The notes under the pieces are model-generated. The model ran no database searches. It was not told the origin of the DNA and saw only the letters and a program-made list of their open reading frames with translations. The translations under genes were made by a program, and so were the position numbers. Source: Ctena decussata (taxonomy: Eukaryota > Mollusca > Bivalvia > Lucinida > Lucinidae). From it: DNA of 64,000 nt. The stretch is from NCBI GenBank assembly GCA_963989385.1, contig OZ022501.1, positions 84,676,979 to 84,740,978 on the forward strand, read 5' to 3'. Of the stretch, positions 32,285 through 43,241 are shown piece after piece (positions within the stretch are counted from its first letter, which is position 1; each line of letters opens with the position of its first letter).

Positions 32285-32770
32285 ACCTAAAAAGGCCCCA
32301 TTACTCTATCGGTATGAACAATTTTATCGTGAGGTATTGCTTCAAGCTTTTCACTATAGGTTCGTCATTGTAAACGACTGTGATTAGCCAGCTTTAAACA
32401 AATAAAACATCCTCAAGTTTCACATAAAAAAGGGTTTGAAAACCTATTTGGGTCAATTTAGTTGGCAACTAAAACGCCGGACCTTCTTTCGATTTCATCA
32501 AGTTGAACAAAATGGTAAAAATACAATGTACAGGCGTGGAGCCCCGATAACTATCCCGCCTATGTTGATATAGCAATGCAAGACAGGAAACCAGAACGGA
32601 AATTGTATTTTGTGGAGCGATTGGTTATTTTTCAAGAACTTGTTTTCTGTACTTTTTGCCGGGTAAATGACTCAATCTATGCACATCAACCCACATTTTA
32701 TTATCAAACGCGACGGTTGAACCGCTTTTTACAGTGATTTGATTTAAGACGTTTTTACCACTGATAGGAC
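32285..32770 (+). repeat. Dispersed repeat R1, best copy
   Basis: About 485 bp starting AAAAGGCCCCATTACTCTAT and ending TAAGACGTTTTTACCACTG. Intermediate blocks include TTTATCGTGAGGTATTGC, GTCATTGTAAACGACTGTG, AATAAAACATCCTCAAG and ATGCACATCAACCCACATTT. Class unknown; no TIR or coding frame. Confidence 0.55.
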
Positions 32771-33280
32771 TATGACGACTTTAAATGATGGTAAAAATAC
32801 AACACAGGAAAGAAAATTCTCTGGGACAGGACACCAAAGAAGGAAATAAATCGTTAGCATTTCTAAAAACTTTCTCCGACTGTCTGGCCGATTACAAGTA
32901 AATGATCCTTTTGTTGGCGTGAGTTGCGTCGAACGACGAACAGAAACTTTCATTTAGAAGCCTTTTTAATTAAAAATAAACACAACAGCCCAATTGCTAA
33001 CTGATCGATATTTTCTCTGTTGCTATAAGCATTTGTCTGAAAATCAACTTGTGTACTCCTATTTTAATAAAGTGACTTCTTTGTTTTTCTTTCATTCCAT
33101 TATAATTGAGTTATCCATTTTAATAACATCACGATGCTTTTTCGAAAAGAATTTTTTAAAATTTAAATCATAAAGCTGTCAGTCTGTAGTAATCAGCGCT
33201 ACGATAACCCGACCGAGTTTTATGTACCGCGCAAAATGGATAAGAAATGTTTAACAGAGACGCACCAGAGGACCTCTGAA

Positions 33281-33724
33281 CAGTCAGGTACATAACCTTT
33301 AAAAGTTAACAAAAATATAACTTGAAGCAGTTAGAATTATCCTTTTTACCACTAATTTCAAAATGAGGCCGTAGAAAATAACTTATTTAGGTTATGTCTG
33401 AAATTATTTAGGCCAAGGTCAGATTTGCAATCTCCAAATAAATAACTGTTGTAAGTTAAAAAGTAGCTAATTTCCTGATCTTCAAGGGCCTTGTGTACAA
33501 ATTTCTAGACGATGCGTACAGAATTTTATTGCTTAATCATAAAGTTATGTAAGAGATCTTTCAGGGAAAATTATCCAACTGTCCATAAAAATTGCTGTAA
33601 CTCCAGAATATGAAGGTGAAAAAAGACACTTTAACTTAAACAGGTTACTTTTGCTATAGTCACAAAAATTATAACTGCTTCAAGTTATATATTTTTTAAC
33701 TTTTAAAGGTTATGTACCTGACTG
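33281..33724. mobile_element. TIR element of 444 bp
   Basis: Left TIR CAGTCAGGTACATAACCTTT continues through TATAACTTGAAGCAGTTA. The right side is the complement, ending AAAGGTTATGTACCTGACTG. TIR about 52 bp. Non-coding; a single copy here. Confidence 0.85.
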
Positions 33725-34974
33725 CTGAAAGTTAATGCAAATTTGCCTAATTTTCAACAAATTACTGCAGCTTCAATGGGAAGCCAATGTTGGTGATTTT
33801 AGTATTCATATGTAAACTTAAGCATTTTAAAGAAGTTTTGATACTGATTTTTTGAAAAAAATATCATGTCTGCAGACTAACTCTCAATGACTTTCTCAAG
33901 AAAGGTAAGTTAAATTTCAGTCATCCAAAATACTTTTTTTTCTGTTTTACTGATTTTTTTTTTTAAGAAAAAAACATGCTTACAATAAAAGAAACACGAC
34001 AACTGCATTATAAAATATAATAATATGTAAATAAAGAAATATGCTAGCCTTATTTTCAGATGCAGAGGGTCTAATTACCCCACTCACTTTTCAGTTTTTC
34101 AGTTGTAGATTATCATCCCCCCCTCCCTTTCCCCCGTGTCTCAGCTTGCCACTCACATATAACGTGTATATTGACAGTACATACATGTATGCAAAGTGGC
34201 TAGCTGAGGCACAGGGGGAGGTGGGGGGAGTATCTTAATAAAACTATTTTCCATACATTCAAAAATAAAAACATGCCTTTTACACCAAATCTGCCGACGC
34301 ATGGATTTTCTTGTTACTTTGCATGTTTACTATCTTCAACCTTACAACTACAAATATGCGTTTATCTATCTCAGTAAAGACTCTAAGGTCTGAGGAGAGC
34401 ACCCTGAAGTACTCTCATTTTTTGAGATACCAGCCTTATAATTTATCAATTATAAATCCTCAGCTTTATTCAGTTTCATAAAATGTGAACTACAATAGTA
34501 AACGGGCTCCATAGGGATATCTTTGATTCCGTTTATGCTTATGCAAACAAGCAAACAAAACTTTTCTTTAAACATTAAGTCAGAAAATAATAGCTAAAAG
34601 CGACACTAAAACTATTAAAAAAAACAAAAAACACCCCAAAATTTATGTATGTTTAAGTCATTCCTGAAAAAAAATAGGGCATATGTTTCCTCTTTATACA
34701 TGTACTAGAGGAATTTCATGAAATTTGGAAACCGGTAACATTGTCACATAATGCATGATATAGATGAAGGTGATTTGTTAGACAAAAATGCATGTCACAT
34801 TTAAGTGTTAATATGTTCATAGAAACACTTCATTTTCTAGTAATAATAATAGTAACCTAAACTACAATCATAATAAAAAGCTCCATATGCAGATATATTG
34901 AACTACTTTGTCTGAGAAATAAATGGAAAATTAAATTAACTTCGACCACTCGACAGTGTATAAAGAGAAATAAA
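33725..34974. other. No gene seen
   Basis: AT-rich region with a C-rich patch at 34115-34140. No motif-bearing frame or recognised repeat. Confidence 0.35.
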
Positions 34975-36240
34975 TACAACATTGGACCTACCAGAATAAA
35001 TATTTCACATGACATTTTTGCTCTTCAAGGAGACCAATTCTACCAAATAATTTTGAAATCCATGCATAAATATAGAAGTAATAGCTGGGACAAGCTCAGC
35101 AGTTTTATAATTTAACCTTATAGTGTGACCGTGACCTTGGACCCGCAAGAATAAATGCTTCAAATGACACTTTTACTCATCAAGGAGGACAACTGTGTCA
35201 TATTATTTTGAAATCCATCCCTAAATATAAAAGAAATGGTCTGAACAAGCTCTATTTATGACCATTGAATCATTCATTTGACCTTCAAAAATGACATTGA
35301 CTTTCAACCTACCTGAACAAATGTTTCGAATAGCACTTCTACTCAATAAGAAGGGGAACAACTGTGCCCAATTATTTTGAAATCCATGCATAAATGTAGC
35401 AGAAATGCCCCGGATAAGATCAATATATGAACATTGTATAATTTGACGTTCATGTGTAACCTTGACCTTGGACCTACCTAACTAATTAATTCAAATGGCA
35501 CTTTTACTCATCAAGGAGAACAATTGTGCCCAATTATTTTAAAATCCATACATAAGTGTAGAAGTTATGGCCCGGACAAGCTCAATTTATGACAATTTTA
35601 TCATTTGACCTTCAAGAGTGAACTTGACCTTAGACGTACCTGACCAAATGTTTCAAATGGAATTTCTACTCATCAAGAAGAACAATTGTGCCGAATTATT
35701 TTGAAATCCATCCATAAGGGTAGAAGCTATGGGCCAGACAGCTCAATTTATGACAATTTTATCATTTGACCTTCAATCGTGACCTTGACCTTGGACCTCT
35801 CTGACCAAATGTTTCAAATGACACTTTTACTCATCAAAGAAAACAATTGTGCCAAATTATTTTGAAATCCATCCATAAATGTAGAAGTGATGTCCCGGAC
35901 AAGCTCAATTTATGACAATTTTATCATTAGACCTTCAAGTGTGACCTTGACCTTGGACCTACCTGACCAAATGTTTCAAATGGCACTTTTACTTATCAAG
36001 GAGAACAATTGTGCCTAATTATTTTGAAATCCATCCATAAATGTAGAAGTTGTGGCCCGGACAAGCTCAATTTATGACCATTTTATCATTTGACCTTCAA
36101 GTGTGATCCTGACCTTGGACCTACCTGACCAAATGTTTCAAATGGCACTGCTACTCATCAAGGAGAACAATTGTGCCAACTATTTTGTTTTGTTTCCATC
36201 CATAAACGTAAAAGTTATGGCCCGGACAAATCCGGACGAA
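34975..36240. repeat. Tandem array, eight ~162 bp units
   Basis: Units mark off at about 34984, 35139, 35301, 35470, 35631, 35792, 35954 and 36117 (spacing 155-169 bp). Each has CCAAATGTTTCAAATGGCAC-like, TACTCATCAAGGAGAACAA-like, TTGTGCC, TTTTGAAATCCATCCATAAA and CCCGGACAAGCTCAATTTAT-like blocks. The later units are the most alike. Most carry TGACCTTGG or TGACCTTGA at the junction. A small CA-rich tract follows at 36238-36285. Confidence 0.9.
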
Positions 36241-36299
36241 TGCACGAACGAACGCACACACACACTAACGCACATTCGCACATACACCGAACTGAAGTT

Positions 36300-37050
36300 G
36301 TAACAATTATGTCTCGCTCACCGCAAGTGGGCTCGACAATAACAGATTTGATGATGCAAATACATGATAAAATTCACTAAAACAAAAAAATAATTAGCAT
36401 AAAAATAATCACAAAACTACATGTATATGCATTCCTAAATTTTGTGTTTTTTCAACTGTTAACATTCAGCATTCCAAAAAATCATGTTAACGGTTTTCAA
36501 TTTTTAAGAAAATTTATAATTATGATTTACACATGCATGGCCTAATTTCATATTAATTTGACAGGTTGACGAAAACTGCAACATAGCCAAATCGAAAATT
36601 TAATTTGTTCAAAAAAATCTATGGAGCTGAAATTTGGGGGCATCTGCAAACAAAAGTTAATGTGGAAAGTTTTATAGTATACATTTGAATACATAGGTGG
36701 TACATACACAATCAAGAATTACTAGGAATCATTTTGAGAATAAAACGGGTCAGACATCCTACAGCTTTGGGCTGCTTGAAATTGGGATTCCCCTATTTTT
36801 TGCATCCCATCCAATTAAAATGTTGTAATTTAACAAGTATAATAGATGGATCAGCAAATATTTCACCAAGGCAATAGTAATGTCCTTGACAATCACTATG
36901 CATAATATTATGGAATTCGGTGCGTGGGCAGAATCCTATGTAAATTTCCTATAGGGTGGCACTCCCCCTTTACATTACAACTGTCAGAGGTCCTTGTCAC
37001 AAGGTAAAGGTTAGGTATATCACACACTTGCCTAGCGGTACAAGCTGGTC
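36300..37050. other. No gene seen
   Basis: AT-rich sequence after the tandem array. No frame with recognisable motifs. Confidence 0.35.
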
Positions 37051-37054
37051 GGCT

Positions 37055-37125
37055 TTTATAGCGACGTGGTAGAGTGGTCGACTTTAGATCAAAGGGTCCC
37101 CGGTTCGATTCTCGGCCGAGATGTT
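37055..37125 (+). repeat. tRNA-like sequence (SINE head or relic)
   Basis: GTGGTAGAGTGGTCGAC resembles an A box and GGTTCGATTCTCG a B box, at tRNA-like spacing. A matching acceptor stem is not evident, so a functional tRNA is not supported. It may be a SINE fragment of a family distinct from A and B. Confidence 0.45.
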
Positions 37126-37209
37126 GAGAAAAGAGTCCGTGACAAAATTACGTCATTTACAGTGGCAAAACTGTAGCGATGAATTTATATGACTGGAAGA
37201 GCAATGGGG

Positions 37210-37400
37210 ACTTTCTTGTTCGACGGGGAACCAGAAAAACAAATTGTTTTGCAATTGTTTCAATAACATGTCCCCAACTTGTTATCAGTTATATGAAATA
37301 ATACATGCACATCAACCCTCACTTTGTCCTCAAACATGAAAGTTTACCCCTCTTTTTTTTTCTTTTTTTGTGGTTAGATGTCTTACTACTTGTACACTAC
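37210..37400 (+). repeat. Dispersed repeat R1, 3' part
   Basis: GACGGGGAACCAGAAAAACA, TTATCAGTTATATG, ATGCACATCAACCCTCACTT and GTTAGATGTCTTAC follow the R1 order. Confidence 0.45.
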
Positions 37401-37619
37401 GTAGAATCTACACTAAACCGATGCTGATTCAACGTGTGTTCAATGCTGTGTGCCTCCTGGGCTACTCCTAAGGGACTATGGGAAACTTTAAAGCAAGGGA
37501 ATCGCTGAGCTCATTTGAGAGCAATCTTTTTCTCGAAGAGAAGCTATTTTGTTGACACTTCTATGCACTTCACCTCAACCCACTGAAAAATTCCAAGCGT
37601 CTCAAAAATAGGACACGGG

Positions 37620-37685
37620 CACACAGTGCAGACCCAGATCAGACGCCGCAAAATGCGGCGTCCGATCAGGGTTTACACTATTTGC
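37620..37685. repeat. Short foldback, family FS
   Basis: CACAGTGCAGACCCAGATCA on the left, TGATCAGGGTTTACACT-like on the right after a CGCCGCAAAATGCGGCG centre (the latter with one interruption). Confidence 0.7.
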
Positions 37686-37895
37686 AGATGACAAATGGGA
37701 ATTTTTCCTGAAAGTATAATAAAAATGATGAAAATAAACCCCTCAACTGACAAATAGACGCATCCATTTGAAAAGCATAGAACAGTCAACTGGGCATAAA
37801 TGGGTTAAAGACAAAGTGTTTGTAAACTTTTTGTATGATCAAGAAAATCCATATTATATTACAGGTCTATTGCTCTTTTGCGAACCAGTTAGAGG

Positions 37896-38396
37896 ATGCA
37901 TAACAATTTCCAAATATCTATAGAGGCTTTTCCACAGATAACTTGTCCTTCATCGTCTTCTCAGGAAAATGAACTGCCGAAAGGCCCTCGACGACCGCAC
38001 GGAAATCCTATAGAGAAAATAAGTTTACCTAGAGTCAGTTTGAGACCGAGAAACAGATCCTCTCCCAGTAAGTCAAATGAAAGTCCAATAACTAAACGGC
38101 ACAGATCAGCTGAGGAAGTGTATCGTATCAGCTTTCCGTGTCAGTGGGGATGCGCAAACTGTGCTTTTGAAGATTGCTTAGGACCTGTTAAAGTGCATGT
38201 GTCAAGCTTCACTGAGCCAAAGGAGAAATGTATTCGAGAAATACCGGACGGGAGAGGCCTAATCGCTTTTCCAAAATCGAGAAGAAAAGAGTTGAAAGGA
38301 CTGATCTATGATAAAGATACGTTTTCGCTTTTCCCACCACCACCAAGAGATCTGAAGAAAGAGCCTATTACTGATAGACAGAAGATGTTCCGCTGA
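37896..38396 (+). CDS. Uncharacterised 166-aa protein with a Cys cluster
   Basis: Function not recognised. The ATG follows an in-frame TAG by one codon, and a splice-acceptor-like TATTATATTACAG ends at 37864, so the whole reading frame may sit in one downstream exon with a 5' UTR exon elsewhere. Residues 1-75 are Ser/Pro/Arg-rich and probably disordered (PRNRSSPSKSNESP). Residues 76-166 look more ordered, with Cys at 82, 86, 89, 94 and 112 (C-x3-C-x2-C-x4-C), a FPPPP segment (146-150) and a charged end. No signal peptide or membrane helix. The Cys spacing could bind metal, but no His partner is nearby. A candidate poly(A) signal AATAAA lies about 620 nt downstream (39012). Codon use and length make a chance frame unlikely, yet expression is unproven. 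Confidence 0.55.
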   Translation: MHNNFQISIEAFPQITCPSSSSQENELPKGPRRPHGNPIEKISLPRVSLRPRNRSSPSKSNESPITKRHRSAEEVYRISFPCQWGCANCAFEDCLGPVKVHVSSFTEPKEKCIREIPDGRGLIAFPKSRRKELKGLIYDKDTFSLFPPPPRDLKKEPITDRQKMFR

Positions 38397-38648
38397 TACG
38401 TTTAAAACAAATGATAGTATAGAGTTGCCCTATGGACACTAGAGCCTCCCTATACTACCCATATAGATCTTATTCAAAGCGAAGGGAACGTAAGGCCGTG
38501 TGCGAACACGAAAACTTGATCAGACACTATTAGTGACTCCTGGGGAATCACTGTAGCGAACTAAATTGCACGGAAGTGCAGGCTGATTTAAGTGTTCGCT
38601 ATCAAGCACTTTTTCTCTAGTCATAACGATTACATTTTTGGACTAAAT

Positions 38649-38861
38649 GGGTACACTTTTAGGGTAAGCAACTCAACCATTTTCGTTTTTGTCTTCTTTC
38701 TCAGTTCTACTCTTCAAGGAAAGAATTAGCTCCTTAAGGAACACTGTCTGTCCCAGACCCAAATCAGAAGGGTCTTGTCCTTCGGGAAACAAAACAGGAT
38801 GTCACAAAAAAAAACTGGTTCCCTTTGAAAAAGAATGGCTGAAAAACATCAAAGTATACCG
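38649..38861. repeat. Dispersed repeat, family F5
   Basis: Opens GGGTACACTTTTAGGGTAAG and closes TCCCTTTGAAAAAGAATGGC...GTATACC, with AGGAAAGAATTAGCTCCTTA in the middle. It sits in the possible 3' UTR of the 166-aa gene. Confidence 0.5.
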
Positions 38862-39059
38862 ATAAATCGGCACAGTGTAGTATTGTCTTTTCGAATTTCG
38901 CTTGCTATGACAAGACTGCACATGTGAGCACACCGGTCTCGTGCCTTGCCCATGTTTTCTGACGACGTGGATCATGTTAATTTTAAAGTTTCTACTACAG
39001 AAAAGTTTAGAAATAAAATCCCTTTGCGTTTGTAATTGTGTTGCTTCCAGGCAGGTAGG

Positions 39060-39870
39060 CCTATATAACTATTAAAGTTAACCTGCAGCTGTCAACCACT
39101 AGCAGCCCCACAACCCCACCGCACTCCATGGCAGATACAACTATACAAGCTAACTTGCCACTGTCAAGCACAAGCCCCTCCCCCTCCCCTCACCACCACC
39201 ACCGCTCGAAGGTCTTTACAACATACCACTGTCTAGCACAAGCAACCCACCTAGACCAAAACCAATTGTACAACACCAGCCCTAGGCCTAAACAACTGCA
39301 CAAGGTACCATGCCGCTGTCATGCTCCAATATTCCCCACAACGGCTTATAGGCGTATACAAATTTAATACAAGACACAACACAGCGACTCCCCAAGGCCT
39401 ACACAACTACACAGGACACCATGCTTGCTTTTCAAGCAGCAGCACCTCCTCCCTGTTACGTCTAAACAACTGTAAAACCAACATGCTGCTGTCAAGTACC
39501 AGCCCCCCCCCCCCCCTCCCCCAACCCCCAAACACACAACAAAAAAGTCCAAGGCATACCAGGCCTGTATAACCATACAATCCACCATTTCGCTGTCAAG
39601 CACTAGCAACATCTGCTCCCCAAAGGCATATTCAGCAATAAGCCACCATGCCATACTGTTGTCAAGCACCCTACCTCCCTCCATCCCCACCACGCACACA
39701 GCTCTTTCCCTTCTCCATGGTATATGCAACTCTACCAGCCACCATGCTGCTGTCAAGCAACTGTCCCATCCCCCAGGCATATAGTACTTCCCGAGCCAAT
39801 ATGCCATTGGCAGTGCCAAGCAACACCACTTCCCTACCATGGCTAAGGCCTGTACAGCACAATTCTTAAA
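39060..39870. repeat. Degenerate C-rich minisatellite
   Basis: Blocks like CCATGCTGCTGTCAAGCA, AAGCCCCTCCCCCTCCCC and AAGGCCTACACAACTACAC recur about every 80-110 bp, at about 39150, 39215, 39310, 39420, 39485, 39590, 39655, 39745 and 39800. Open frames on both strands through here arise from the repeat composition. Confidence 0.65.
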
Positions 39871-39889
39871 CCTCCAGCGGGTCAATCAA

Positions 39890-40450
39890 AAACTTATTTC
39901 GACAACTTTTAAACATACATATTTTAGGCACTTTGGTACTATGAAGAAGAAGATGATAGCCTTCTATTCTATATACACATGTAAGCCTATATAGTAAGCT
40001 TTAAAAATCTTTTTGTCGAAAACCGGCAGCTGGATTTTCATAGAACTTTACATGAATACTCCATGGGTGACCATCTGTGGAAGTTGGTCAAGTCATTTTG
40101 TTCCATTGAAAATCATGGCCACTCTGGGTGGGGCTACATTTCCCTATATACACTGTATATCTATATAGAAAACTTCAAAACTCTTCTTGACAAAAGCAAA
40201 CAGACGTAATTTTAGTTCACCAGAGCACATACAATAAAACCCTTTTTAGTGGCCACAAGATCAGAAGAGCGATTTAGGGCCATTTTGGCTGTTATGTATA
40301 TATCATAATAACGATATCGTTTTCTTTTTCTTTTTGACGACATAACATCAGCTGATGTCATTCGTCAGACAAAATATGGGCTATTAGTATTTTGTGGCAA
40401 CGGAACGGAACTGCTACTAGCCTCCTTTTTCGCCGTACATGTACCTTCAA
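39890..40450. other. No gene seen
   Basis: No supported frame. TGATGTCATTCGTCAG and AACGGAACGGAACTG blocks have no assigned role. Confidence 0.3.
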
Positions 40451-40454
40451 AGCC

Positions 40455-40530
40455 CGTTCTGTTCTGTTTCTATCCTCGTAACGACGTTCCCCAAGTGGCT
40501 CAGCGGTACAGCCTCCTGGTTTCTTAAATT
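40455..40530 (+). repeat. tRNA-like dispersed repeat, family C
   Basis: CTGTTCTGTTTCTATCCTCG and CCCCAAGTGGCTCAGCGGTA match the complement of 27405-27510 and 41620-41705. Confidence 0.45.
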
Positions 40531-40633
40531 AGTAACTTTTTATCATTACTAAAATATTGGTTACTAGAGTCGCATCTTCTTTTACGGAATGAAGCGCATT
40601 GATAACCTCCCTTGGCAATCTTAAACATTAAAT

Positions 40634-40870
40634 GAGCCGCGACACGAGAAAACCAACAATGTGGTTGTGCGCCCAGCGCAGATTCAGATCAGCCTGGACA
40701 TTTGCCCAGTCTGATCAGACTCTTTGCTAAGCGCTTAAAGGGTAGCGAAGGGACTAAGCTACCTCCATGCGGACAGCGAAGACTCTGATCAGACTGGGCG
40801 GATGCCCAGGCTGATCTGAGTCTGAGCTGGGCGCACAACCACATTGTTGGTTTTGTCATGTCGCGGCTCA
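40634..40870. mobile_element. F1 foldback MITE, copy 7
   Basis: Intact edges GAGCCGCGACACGAGA and CATGTCGCGGCTCA; one of the best-preserved copies. Confidence 0.9.
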
Positions 40871-41380
40871 AATGTAACATTGCAATTTATTCCGTAGAAT
40901 GTCTCTGTTCCGTTCCGTTCCGTTCCGCAAAACACCGTTAGCCCAAAATGTGACAAAATTTACACTTGAATGCACGGGGACTACAACGGAGCCGTATTCT
41001 TGGTGTCCTGTGTGCCTTGACGCTGTTGAAGTACATTGTGACCTAAATTAAGCAAAAATATAACGCGACAACAGACTGTCGGCTCGGCGGACGTTGACAT
41101 CACTTTACAAAACAGTGTATACCTATTTTATCAACAGACGTACAAAACGGATTCTTAGCCCCATTTACTAGTTAGGCACTCATCCTGTTACCGATTATCT
41201 ACATGTTCCTAAAAATCATTATTAGATGCACGTGCTGCTTGTCCTTGCAAAAATACATAATGTATTTTCTTTAAAAAAAACGAACTTAATCGCCTGCGCA
41301 AGGCACAGGCTAGTCTGTACGCGTATAGTTTGCATATATCTGGAAAGATTATTTTTACAACCTGACTCATAATTGAAAAT

Positions 41381-41592
41381 GGATGGACAGATGCTTTGTG
41401 ATCATTGCAATATCCTCTTCAACAGCATTTCAGTCATACCATGAGGACAAAATGGTAATACATGTAGTTGAAGGCTGTGTGCCCTTGGAACCCCGTTTAT
41501 GGTTGAAAATATTTCCGCCCGAAGCTAGAATAGAACTCGGACCGCTAGCTTAGCAAGCCAGTGCTTAATCCACGGACTACCAGGGCTCCTAT
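41381..41592 (-). mobile_element. SINE family A
   Basis: Minus strand: ATAGGAGCCCTGGTAGTCCG head, AGCACTGGCTTGC, CGAGTTCTATTC B-box region, TTTTCAACCATAAACGG, and a 3' end near ATCTGTCCATCC. The longest copy of family A. Confidence 0.7.
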
Positions 41593-41619
41593 CTAAATCC
41601 TGAGACATGTTTTCATTCT

Positions 41620-41705
41620 ACTCTTGGACGGACACTCGGCGCCAGGTGTGTGCAACTATGGTTACGTACCACTGAGCCACTTGGGGAATTGAAACAGAAC
41701 AGAAT
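41620..41705 (-). repeat. tRNA-like dispersed repeat, family C
   Basis: Minus strand CCCCAAGTGGCTCAGTGGTA followed by TGCACACACCTGGCGCCGAG. Lies directly beside SINE A at 41592, as family C at 27405 also lies close to a SINE A. Confidence 0.45.
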
Positions 41706-41866
41706 AGAATTCATTCTACTGCATGTAACTCTGAATATGTACTCCACATTCTGATGATAACCAAATATATAAACATATCGATGAACTCCATATTTTAACA
41801 CCAGTGCATTCTGGGCCCGATTGTTCAAAACTAACGATTACTTAACTAAATGAGACGTCACGTTTT

Positions 41867-42199
41867 CACAGGGTATTATCGATTCCGCTAATTTTCGCTT
41901 CCTGCAGAGACTGTACATCATATTTGGCTTCCGCCGAGACTGTCCGCGAGTGCTTGCTTCCTGCCGAGACTTCTGTACATGATAAATGGCTTCCTGCAGA
42001 GACTGTCCGCGTGATTCTGCTTCCTGCCGAGGCTCTCGGCAGGAAGCAGAGTCACGCGGACAGTCTCGGCAGGAAGCAATTTGTCGAGGACAGTAGTCTC
42101 TGCAGCAAGCAAGAGTTCGCGGACAGTCTCGGCGGAAGCCAAATATGACGGACAGTCTCTGCAGGAAGCGAAAATTGGCGGAATCGATTATACCCTGTG
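41867..42199. mobile_element. F2 foldback element, full copy (333 bp)
   Basis: Edges CACAGGGTATTATCGATTCC and GGAATCGATTATACCCTGTG. Same length as the copy at 2044 but in reverse arm order: its left arm resembles the right arm of the first copy. The centre is at about 42033. Confidence 0.88.
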
Positions 42200-42284
42200 C
42201 AAACGCACTGTGCACAAAACACTACCATTTTTGCCGAAAAAATGGTAGAAGCGCTGCACCGCGAAAGTTCCTTACAGTCGCTAA

Positions 42285-42513
42285 TCAACAAAACCAATAA
42301 AGTGGCATGTGCGCCCAGTGAAGACTCAGATCAGCCTGGGCATCCACCCAGTCTGAGCAGAATCTTCGCTGTCCGCATAGAGCTAGCTTAGACCCTTAGC
42401 TACCCTTTAAATCCAAATTTATAACTTTGATCAGACTGGGCGAATGCCATGGCTGATCTGAGTCTGCGCTGGACACATATGCCACTTTGCTTGCTTTCTC
42501 GTATCTCGGCTCA
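42285..42513. mobile_element. F1 foldback MITE, copy 8 (left edge eroded)
   Basis: Starts within the arm at AACAAAACCAATAAAGTGGC and ends GTATCTCGGCTCA. Confidence 0.75.
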
Positions 42514-42997
42514 ATTATTTTTTCAGCAAAATATCAGCACAGTTGACTTTATTTTACTAGAAAACTTAATGATTCATAGACTAACGTCTCCGGCAACCTC
42601 ATCTAGACCCTGATGGAAATGCACAGTTTTCTGACTTAAATTGATATGTTTTGGTGACTTGTCAACGAGAAATGCAGTTATCATCATTAATATGACGCGT
42701 TGTGGCTAAAAATAGGTTATTATCAAATGAGCACAATAGTTAATTAAACACATCATGACTTAATTTGTTGATCTTGTCATCTGTCATATTTTACATGTGG
42801 CCGCGACACACAAATATTACCTCTTTAAAACGATGACGTACTGATAAGTCTCGGATAAGACTGCGGACACAGAATTGTGCCTCTGTCTTGAATTTATAGA
42901 TACGGTTTCCTAACTGCAAGAACTCTGACCAGACTTTTCGATGCGCAGTCTTGTCAGAGGTTTTACTGTTCGCACCCTTTATGCATATCACGACTAA

Positions 42998-43010
42998 TAT
43001 AATATTTAAG
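42998..43010 (+). promoter_or_regulatory. TATA-like element upstream of lipase 1
   Basis: TATAATATTTAAG lies about 80-90 nt before the lipase 1 ATG. The paralogue has TATATAA at a similar distance. Weak evidence in an AT-rich region. Confidence 0.3.
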
Positions 43011-43088
43011 GACCTGCTTTTTGACATCCGGGTTAGTTGCACTTTCTCCGACTTACGACTAACCATACATTAAAATTGGCAAAGAAAT

Positions 43089-43241
43089 ATGGGGTTCTGG
43101 AAAGCTGTTTCCACCGCTCTCATTGGTCTGATTTTCTCGAAGAAAGTATGCTACCATGAAGAAGGCATAGGTTGTTTCAGCAACAAGAAGCCCTATGATA
43201 ATGTTCAAGAAACCCTACCTCATTCACCGGCTAAAATGCAG
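43089..43241 (+). CDS. Lipase 1 exon 1
   Basis: 51 codons, phase 0 end, donor GTACGT. Holds the start Met, hydrophobic leader and the two N-terminal Cys of [13 protein letters not shown]. Confidence 0.88.

Noticed and set aside
34975..36240. CRISPR-like array
   Set aside because: Units are contiguous ~162 bp tandem repeats without spacers, in an animal genome; this is satellite-type DNA.
37055..37125. Functional tRNA gene
   Set aside because: A- and B-box-like blocks are present but no acceptor stem pairs; the same holds for SINE heads at 3217, 24896 and 60763.
39128..39885. Several 60-170 aa frames on both strands
   Set aside because: They follow a C-rich minisatellite; low-complexity composition explains the lack of stops.
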